Source: a virus. From it: a stretch of DNA of 24,863 nucleotides. Made by a program: the position numbers and the translations under genes. The notes under the pieces were generated by a model, which was given only the letters and a program-made list of their open reading frames with translations, searched no databases and had not been told where the DNA came from. Location of the stretch: positions 1 through 24,863 of the IMG/VR virus record IMGVR_UViG_3300009187_000073; one strand, given 5' to 3'. The stretch's first letter is position 1; the number at the start of each line of letters is the position of its first letter. This document shows, one piece after another, positions 21,033-24,863 of this stretch.

Positions 21033-21672
21033 CAGTTGAATAAACTGAACTAGTTGTGGCATGCCGTATGCAAGAAAGATTTTAGCACTAAATCGAATCG
21101 GTTGAATTTAGCCCTCTATTATATACAGGGTAGAACTAAACGGGAATGGTTTAGGTGGTGTCGAAGACCTTGACAGTGTCGATAAGTTCTACAGGGTGTT
21201 TGAATGGTGTGGCATGGGGAAGTCTAATGATATCAGGTATTTAGACGTTGGCATGGCTGCTGCAGTGATCGGTAGCATGACGATGCAGTCATGGGATAGC
21301 ACTAGATTCTCTCTCTCTCCTCTAGTGTTAACTCTCTCCTCTCTCCCGAAATACCCCACGGACGGGGTATCGTTGGCGGATGGTTCCCGCTAACCTGACG
21401 ATGGGAAACCCTTTGCATGAGTTGGTCTTCGTGCATCGTATAAGATAGACAAGCGATCGCGTGGCACTATGCCTGACGATTGCGCCGATAGGGTACCATG
21501 CTACAGCCTTAACTGGCTATGCTTTAACGCCCTATTGCCCCCGATAAGACGGTTACTGGTCCGGGGAATAGCCGATAATAAACGGTAGAAAGTCCGTTGC
21601 ATCGGAGTAGGTTCGAAACAATTCCAGGAATGGAATTGTCGCAAGGATTAACCTTGCCTGATGATGAACCTA
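21033..21672 (+). ncRNA. Large ornate structured RNA (about 640 nt), class not assigned
   Basis: A dense set of local helices covers this segment. Examples: CTAAAT/ATTTAG (21088-21111), GTAGAAC/GTTCTAC (21130-21136 with 21186-21192), CTAAAC/GTTTAG (21136-21154), GTCTAA/TTAGAC (21222-21246), CATGAC/GTCATG (21276-21293), CACTAGA/TCTAGTG (21300-21327), ATACCCC/GGGGTAT (21351-21370), GTTGGCGG/CCGCTAAC (21372-21394), ACGATG/CATCGT (21398-21439), GCGATCG/CGATTGC (21453-21483), CGATAGGG/CCCTATTG (21486-21537) and CCGAT/ATCGG enclosing AACGG/CCGTT (21572-21605). The end is a three-way junction, TAGGTTC/GAACCTA (21608-21614 with 21666-21672), holding two perfect hairpins. All wobble pairs are G-U on the plus strand. 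The ends are approximate. It lies just upstream of, and is probably co-transcribed with, the rightward genes. GOLLD or ROOL membership is possible but unchecked. Confidence 0.7.
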
Positions 21673-21689
21673 AACAAAGAGGATATATC

Positions 21690-21800
21690 ATGAAAAAACA
21701 AATTGACGCCATCGAATCCGAACTAAACTCTAATCTCTTTAATTTAACTTTAATCGTCTGCGGTGTTTTAATTCTTTACTGCATTAAGTTTTACGCTTAA
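21690..21800 (+). CDS. Small single-span membrane protein (36 aa)
   Basis: Begins MKKQIDAIESELNSNLFN and ends with a hydrophobic span (LTLIVCGVLILYCIKFYA, residues 19-36). The ATG at 21690 has AGAGGA at six bases. A longer frame from 21597 would run through the terminal three-way junction of the structured RNA and is unlikely. It is the first rightward gene, 17 bases after the RNA's last helix, so the RNA may act as its leader. Function unknown. Confidence 0.6.
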   Translation: MKKQIDAIESELNSNLFNLTLIVCGVLILYCIKFYA

Positions 21801-21825
21801 TAATATAACTAAGGAGTCAATGTAT

Positions 21826-22185
21826 ATGTCACAAAATACCTTGAAAATTAATGTTTCACCACCAATTGAAACAAAATGGGGATTTGATTTAACGTCAATC
21901 ACTGCTGAAAATTGGGGGAGAGTCCTACAGGCAGTTGGTATAAATAAAAAACCAAAACATGAAGACGTTATGTGGATTTGGTCCGGGGACGGAATTAAAA
22001 TTCACACTGGGAATGATCCAATTTCGGGTAAATATGCTCAAGGCCGTAGAGACGTAGAAAAGGATTATGCCAGCTATATTGGTTTATATGGGGAGAAGGC
22101 ATTAGTTGAAAAGGCCGCTAAAATTATCCGCGACCTTGCCGACGATATTAAGGAAGAAACACCAAACAATAGTGGATTTATATAA
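21826..22185 (+). CDS. Hypothetical protein (119 aa)
   Basis: Begins MSQNTLKINVSPPIETKWGF, with a middle rich in Trp and Gly (DVMWIWSGDGIKIHTGNDPI) and a helical end (ALVEKAAKIIRDLADDIKEE). It is soluble, with no known motif. The ATG at 21826 has AAGGAG at nine bases; the ATG at 21820 is too close (three bases). The leader CTAAGGAGTCAATG is near identical to that of the 211-aa gene, part of a shared ribosome-binding string in this arm. Gene family not recognised, though it looks conserved and folded. Confidence 0.65.
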   Translation: MSQNTLKINVSPPIETKWGFDLTSITAENWGRVLQAVGINKKPKHEDVMWIWSGDGIKIHTGNDPISGKYAQGRRDVEKDYASYIGLYGEKALVEKAAKIIRDLADDIKEETPNNSGFI

Positions 22186-22236
22186 ACCGAAATCCAATAT
22201 TATAGTAATATAACCTTATATTAAGGAGTCGATGAT

Positions 22237-22872
22237 ATGTTAACCAAAAATGCTAAAATGAAACGCTCAGAGGGTTCGAGGTTTAAAAAAATATTCAATT
22301 GGACCATCCCCGCATTCATGACCAAGGACGGGTTTAAAACCTGCCCAATGGCCGGAGTTTGTGCGTCCGGTTGCTATGCTCGGATGGGCGCTTATGTTTG
22401 GTCCAATGTTTACGGAAAGCACGAGGCAAACTTGAAGCTAACCCAAGCCCCTGAATTCGTTCAGGCTATGAGTCTTGAGGTTAAGCGAGTCAAGGCGGAC
22501 CTAGTCCGTATCCATGACGCCGGTGACTTCTACTCTCTTGAGTATCTTTTGAAGTGGATTGACATTGCAAAACTCAATCCATCGGTGCAATTCTACGCAT
22601 ACACCAAAAGCGTAAGCATGGTCAAAAGTGTGACATTGCCTGATAACTTGACCATTATTTTCTCTCTAGGTGGGCGAGAAGATTACTTGATTGACACAAA
22701 AACCGATCGGCATAGCCGAGTTTTTTCCTCGATTGAACAATTGCAAGCTTCGGGATACGTCGATACTAGTCACGACGATACCCATGCAATCGGCGTCAAT
22801 CATCGAATCGGGTTAGTATACCACGGCAATAAAAAATTCGATAACACGGCATGGGATCGGGTTAGCGCATAA
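22237..22872 (+). CDS. Gp88-like phage protein with Cys cluster (211 aa)
   Basis: Matches the pattern of the Gene product 88 family first named in mycobacteriophages: a Cys-rich box CPMAGVCASGCYARMGAY (Cys at 36, 42, 46), a downstream Asn/Lys-rich helix, then RIHDAGDFYSLEYLLKWIDI and VQFYAYTKSVSMV. The three-Cys cluster plus HDAGDFYS recalls iron-sulphur or radical-SAM-like small proteins (the related phage Gp37/Gp68 group), but a full SAM-binding set is not seen. The end (VSSIEQLQASGYVDT region and HRIGLVYHG) fits the family length. TTAAGGAGTC lies upstream. The function of the family is not established. Confidence 0.65.
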   Translation: MLTKNAKMKRSEGSRFKKIFNWTIPAFMTKDGFKTCPMAGVCASGCYARMGAYVWSNVYGKHEANLKLTQAPEFVQAMSLEVKRVKADLVRIHDAGDFYSLEYLLKWIDIAKLNPSVQFYAYTKSVSMVKSVTLPDNLTIIFSLGGREDYLIDTKTDRHSRVFSSIEQLQASGYVDTSHDDTHAIGVNHRIGLVYHGNKKFDNTAWDRVSA

Positions 22873-22891
22873 TAAAAGAAAGGGCCGCGAT

Positions 22892-23101
22892 ATGGTTAAG
22901 GAATTGCTAATAGATCATAATGGGCGGGAATTATACCTAGTCGGGAAAGTGTACTATGGGAATAGACTTGACCCTGAAGATAGGGGCGATATCACAGGGT
23001 TCAAAGTATTCGATGAACTAACAAGCGAGGATATCACTGAGGAACTTTCTTGGACTGAGCGCGACAAGCTGGAACAAATTCTTTTCGATCAAGGAAAATA
23101 A
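22892..23101 (+). CDS. Hypothetical protein (69 aa)
   Basis: An acidic, compact protein (MVKELLIDHNGRELYLVGKV, then EDRGDITGFKVFDELTSEDI, then TERDKLEQILFDQGK). The alternating pattern at the start suggests beta strands and the end is a helix. GAAAGGG lies upstream of the ATG at 22892, and the gene follows the Gp88-like stop by 19 bases. No domain recognised; it could be a small regulatory or inhibitor protein, without evidence. Confidence 0.6.
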   Translation: MVKELLIDHNGRELYLVGKVYYGNRLDPEDRGDITGFKVFDELTSEDITEELSWTERDKLEQILFDQGK

Positions 23102-23117
23102 TATAGCAATTTTTTGA

Positions 23118-23160
23118 TGCGGCGTGAGCCGTGACATAGCCTAGGGACGGGCCGATTTTT
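23118..23160 (+). other. GC-rich hairpin region in the rightward operon
   Basis: CGGC-GTGA-GCCG (23120-23131) is a small hairpin with a GNRA loop; nearby GGACGGGCCG ends in five T (23156-23160). It resembles a weak or attenuated terminator between the 69-aa and 53-aa genes, but the stem next to the T run is not clean. Function uncertain. Confidence 0.3.
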
Positions 23161-23180
23161 ATAATAATTAAGGAGTCTTT

Positions 23181-23342
23181 GTGTGTGAAGTAAACTGTTT
23201 TTGTTTAGTGTGTGAATTAGAAAACGCCGATCGTCGCGGAATTATTACCCTAGAGAATTCAGACCGTGATGAATTAACTAGAGAAGAGCTTAGGGATTTA
23301 GACTTATTCGATGAATTTGTGAAGGCTGGCTTGGGTAGTTAA
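23181..23342 (+). CDS. Small Cys-containing acidic protein, GTG start (53 aa)
   Basis: Reads MCEVNCFCLVCELENADRRG, then DELTREELRDLDLFDEFVKA. The first eleven residues hold four Cys (positions 2, 6, 8, 11), a potential metal-binding knuckle. The rest is a highly acidic helix. Translation would start with GTG at 23181, placed four to nine bases after the arm's common AAGGAGTC leader; no ATG exists in frame nearby. The next gene begins three bases after its stop. It resembles small acidic phage proteins but I cannot name it. Confidence 0.55.
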   Translation: MCEVNCFCLVCELENADRRGIITLENSDRDELTREELRDLDLFDEFVKAGLGS

Positions 23343-23345
23343 TAT

Positions 23346-23543
23346 ATGAAAAAATTAGTGGCAATCGTATCGGTGGTAACGGTAAATGGGGATATACTTT
23401 GGCATACCAGAAAGGGATTAAGTGACGATAAAACAAGGGCAACTATATTCAAAACAGTCGAGCATGCTTTAAAATTATGCAGAAAAAAATATAGCCCAAT
23501 ACTAGGGATTGAATTAAAAAATTGGAAAGCGAGCGAATTATGA
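23346..23543 (+). CDS. Hypothetical protein (65 aa)
   Basis: MKKLVAIVSVVTVNGDILWH at the start suggests a buried beta hairpin rather than a secretion signal. A basic helix (DDKTRATIFKTVEHALKLCR) follows, then a short tail. It is positively charged. A weak GGGT leader lies before the ATG, within the end of the preceding gene, so it is probably coupled. Its stop TGA overlaps the next ATG (ATGA). Not recognised. Confidence 0.55.
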   Translation: MKKLVAIVSVVTVNGDILWHTRKGLSDDKTRATIFKTVEHALKLCRKKYSPILGIELKNWKASEL

Positions 23544-23626
23544 GCGTTGACATGATTTTTTTTCTTAATCTTTTCATGAGTTTAACGTCTATCGTTATAT
23601 CAACTTATATTCTTTTGGGTAAATAA
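23540..23626 (+). CDS. Tiny membrane protein (28 aa)
   Basis: A 28-codon frame: MSVDMIFFLNLFMSLTSIVI, then STYILLGK. It is almost entirely one membrane span. It overlaps the stop of the preceding gene as ATGA and ends one base before the next ATG, so its placement between two coupled genes supports a real gene despite its size. There is no separate ribosome-binding site. Function unknown; tiny single-span proteins of this type can modulate host membrane enzymes or holins. Confidence 0.45.
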   Translation: MSVDMIFFLNLFMSLTSIVISTYILLGK

Positions 23627-23627
23627 C

Positions 23628-23873
23628 ATGACAAAGGCAAATATGGTTTGGAGATTAATTCAGAAGTCTAAAGGAAAATTTTTCTCAATTACTTTCGAAA
23701 AGAAGGACGGGACACTCAGAAAAATGGTATGCCGCACCGGAGTAAAAAAACACTTGAAAGGTGGAACATTAAAACATAATCCAGCGGAATTCGGGCATGC
23801 TATCGTGTATGATGTTCAGAAGAAAGGATATAGAACGATCAACATGAATACAGTAAAGGATATCAGTCTATGA
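23628..23873 (+). CDS. Small conserved phage protein, SH3-like candidate (81 aa)
   Basis: The core KGKFFSITFEKKDGTLRKMV, CRTGVKKHLKGG, HAIVYDVQKKGYRTINM is a pattern I recall from many small phage proteins: a five-stranded, barrel-like layout with the FFSITF-KKDG-TLRKM hairpin, a GVKKHLKGG loop and a DVQKKGYRxIN strand. It is basic and may bind nucleic acid or protein. It starts one base after the tiny membrane gene and shares ATGA with the next gene. The family is widespread but without known function as far as I can recall. Confidence 0.6.
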   Translation: MTKANMVWRLIQKSKGKFFSITFEKKDGTLRKMVCRTGVKKHLKGGTLKHNPAEFGHAIVYDVQKKGYRTINMNTVKDISL

Positions 23874-24055
23874 ATAAGACACCTGAAAAAAACTTAGTCG
23901 ATTCAATTATTAGATATGAAAATGGTGAATTGCAACAGGCCGAAATCATTGAATTTTTTCAAGACTTAATCGACTCGGGAACGGCATGGCAACTGCAAGG
24001 TACATACGGAAGAACAGCGAAAACTTTAATCGACTTGGGATACTGTACAAAATAA
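23870..24055 (+). CDS. Small conserved phage protein, ENGEL/YGRTA type (61 aa)
   Basis: SIIRYENGELQQAEIIEFFQ, then DLIDSGTAWQLQGTYGRTAK, then TLIDLGYC. This is a compact all-helical pattern, E-N-G-E-L, F-F-Q-x-L-I-D-S-G-x-A-W-x-L-Q-G, Y-G-R-T-A-x-x-L-I-x-x-G-x-C, which I recall from many unrelated tailed phages as a short uncharacterised family. The ATG overlaps the upstream stop (ATGA). The strict aromatic and Gly positions suggest a conserved fold. No function can be given. Confidence 0.65.
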   Translation: MNKTPEKNLVDSIIRYENGELQQAEIIEFFQDLIDSGTAWQLQGTYGRTAKTLIDLGYCTK

Positions 24056-24114
24056 AAAAAAACCTGTTGTAACGAATAAAAAAATAATATAGAAATAAAT
24101 TAAGGAGTAAGAAA

Positions 24115-24855
24115 ATGGAAAACCAAAAGATTGTTAATGTAGCAGATCAAGCCCATCCTAAAATGTCCCCACGGTATAAGACCGTCCAAACTAATCTTAT
24201 TGCGCAGAAGTTCAAAGATCTTGGATTCATTGTAGATGGTGTGCATCATCGACGTTCTCGCACTTTGCAAGCCGGTTATGGGCGGCATATGGTAAAGCTA
24301 TCACATCCTGAACTACTCAAGTCAACCGATCATAATGATGTGAAGATGCAACTAATCGTCACGAATTCTTTTGACGGTTCTTCTGCATTCAAAATTCAAC
24401 TCGGGTTCTTTCGGTTTGTATGTGCCAACGGAATGATTGTCGGTGAAACTCTTGAAAGCTATAAGCATAAACACACTGGAATGATTCTTGAAGAACTAGA
24501 CGAGTCAATTGAACGGATTGCCGCACAAGTTAAGAATCTTTCAGGACTCCTCTCTAAAATGAAAGAAAAAAATCTTTCCACTGCACAGATAATCTCATTC
24601 GAGCATGAGGCCATGAAACTTCGGAGTGATAAAATTCAGGCAGTCGAGTGGACTGCTCGGCGTGAGGAAGATAAGCCTTTGGATTTGTTCACTGTTTATA
24701 ACCGAATTCAAGAGGATCTCGTGCGGGGCGGCACTGCTGCTACAAGTGCAAGTGGTCGGGTCCGTGTTCTCCGTGAGATCAAAGGAGTCGACAAGCTCCG
24801 TGAATTGAACGAGAAATTGTTTGACCTTGCTGTCAAATATGTAGAAGCTGCATAA
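24115..24855 (+). CDS. DUF932-like phage/plasmid protein (246 aa)
   Basis: Matches the DUF932 (phage/plasmid-like) pattern: an N-terminal region SPRYKTVQTNLIAQKFKDLG, a middle GFFRFVCANGMIVGETLESY followed by KHKHTG (the family signature of ...CANG(M/L)...-KHTG), and a helical C-terminal half (IAAQVKNLSGLLSKMKEKNL; NRIQEDLVRGG; REIKGVDKLRELNEKLFDLA). The length is within the family's range. The ATG at 24115 has AAGGAG at six to eight bases in the common TTAAGGAGTA leader. DUF932 proteins are frequent in phage early or accessory arms with no established biochemical role. The gene is complete, ending eight bases before the window end. Confidence 0.75.
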   Translation: MENQKIVNVADQAHPKMSPRYKTVQTNLIAQKFKDLGFIVDGVHHRRSRTLQAGYGRHMVKLSHPELLKSTDHNDVKMQLIVTNSFDGSSAFKIQLGFFRFVCANGMIVGETLESYKHKHTGMILEELDESIERIAAQVKNLSGLLSKMKEKNLSTAQIISFEHEAMKLRSDKIQAVEWTARREEDKPLDLFTVYNRIQEDLVRGGTAATSASGRVRVLREIKGVDKLRELNEKLFDLAVKYVEAA

Positions 24856-24863
24856 TATAACAA

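Noticed and set aside
21196-21393. 65-codon plus-strand frame inside the structured RNA
   Set aside because: GTG start without ribosome-binding site, protein text not domain-like, and the frame runs across five helices.
21581-21598. RNase P-like string (GGTAGAAAGTCCG)
   Set aside because: The resemblance to the RNase P P4 box is partial, the partner ACAGAA-type box is absent, and the bases form a simple AACGG/CCGTT hairpin.
21608-21672. tRNA-like T-arm string GGTTCGAAAC near the end of the structured RNA
   Set aside because: No matching acceptor, D or anticodon arms; the bases pair instead with GAACCTA to close a three-way junction.
21524-21712. 62-codon minus-strand frame
   Set aside because: It overlaps the RNA and the start of the 36-aa gene and has no leader support.
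24846-24863. Window ends in TATAACAA, possibly the start of another promoter-like motif
   Set aside because: Only the first six bases of the motif are inside the window.
1-24863. CRISPR arrays, integrase or attachment sites, transposases
   Set aside because: No regularly spaced direct repeats, no recombinase or transposase motifs and no tRNA-end duplications were seen.

Overview
This window looks like part of a low-GC, double-stranded DNA tailed bacteriophage genome, or a prophage or metagenomic contig of one. The evidence is a complete structural module: terminase large subunit with Walker and nuclease motifs, P22-like portal, scaffold-like protein, the start of a probable major capsid gene and very large fibre-like proteins. 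It also carries an M15-type endolysin and a set of short, tightly overlapping accessory genes. Small basic proteins at 3.2-4.7 kb resemble, from memory, families seen in aquatic phages and large algal viruses, so an aquatic bacterial host is likely. The host cannot be named from the sequence.

Layout. From 1 to about 18.26 kb everything is on the minus strand and reads right to left: membrane/coiled-coil protein, probable small terminase, large terminase, portal, three small beta-rich proteins, an 888-aa repeat fibre, two large beta-helix-like proteins, a run of small basic proteins and a lytic transglycosylase, a scaffold-like protein, a 107-aa head protein and the first exon of the probable capsid gene. 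That exon is interrupted at the left edge by a group I intron carrying a GIY-YIG endonuclease gene that runs off the window. The endolysin (18386-18820) is a lone plus-strand gene. A second minus-strand cluster (18.8-20.7 kb) holds an HExxH protein with an N-terminal membrane segment, zinc-knuckle-like small proteins and a degenerate GIY-YIG-like protein. From 21.69 kb to the end all genes are on the plus strand. They form a compact array of small genes, several preceded by the same ribosome-binding string (TTAAGGAGTC or close), including a Gp88-like and a DUF932-like protein.

Between the two arms lies about 960 bases without a credible gene (20733-21689). From about 21033 to 21672 this stretch folds into a dense series of local helices. 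The G-U wobbles in these helices are possible only on the plus strand, so I read it as a large structured non-coding RNA about 640 nt long. Its size, ornateness and phage location recall the GOLLD and ROOL classes, but I cannot assign it to either. It is the most interesting object in the window.

Regulation. A short motif, TTAACAACT(A/T)TA, occurs eight times: upstream of six minus-strand genes or blocks, directly before the endolysin, and once in apparent antisense orientation. I interpret it as a phage promoter family. Three intrinsic terminators follow or flank the three large fibre-like genes. The 888-aa fibre gene has an inverted repeat that could mask its ribosome-binding site.
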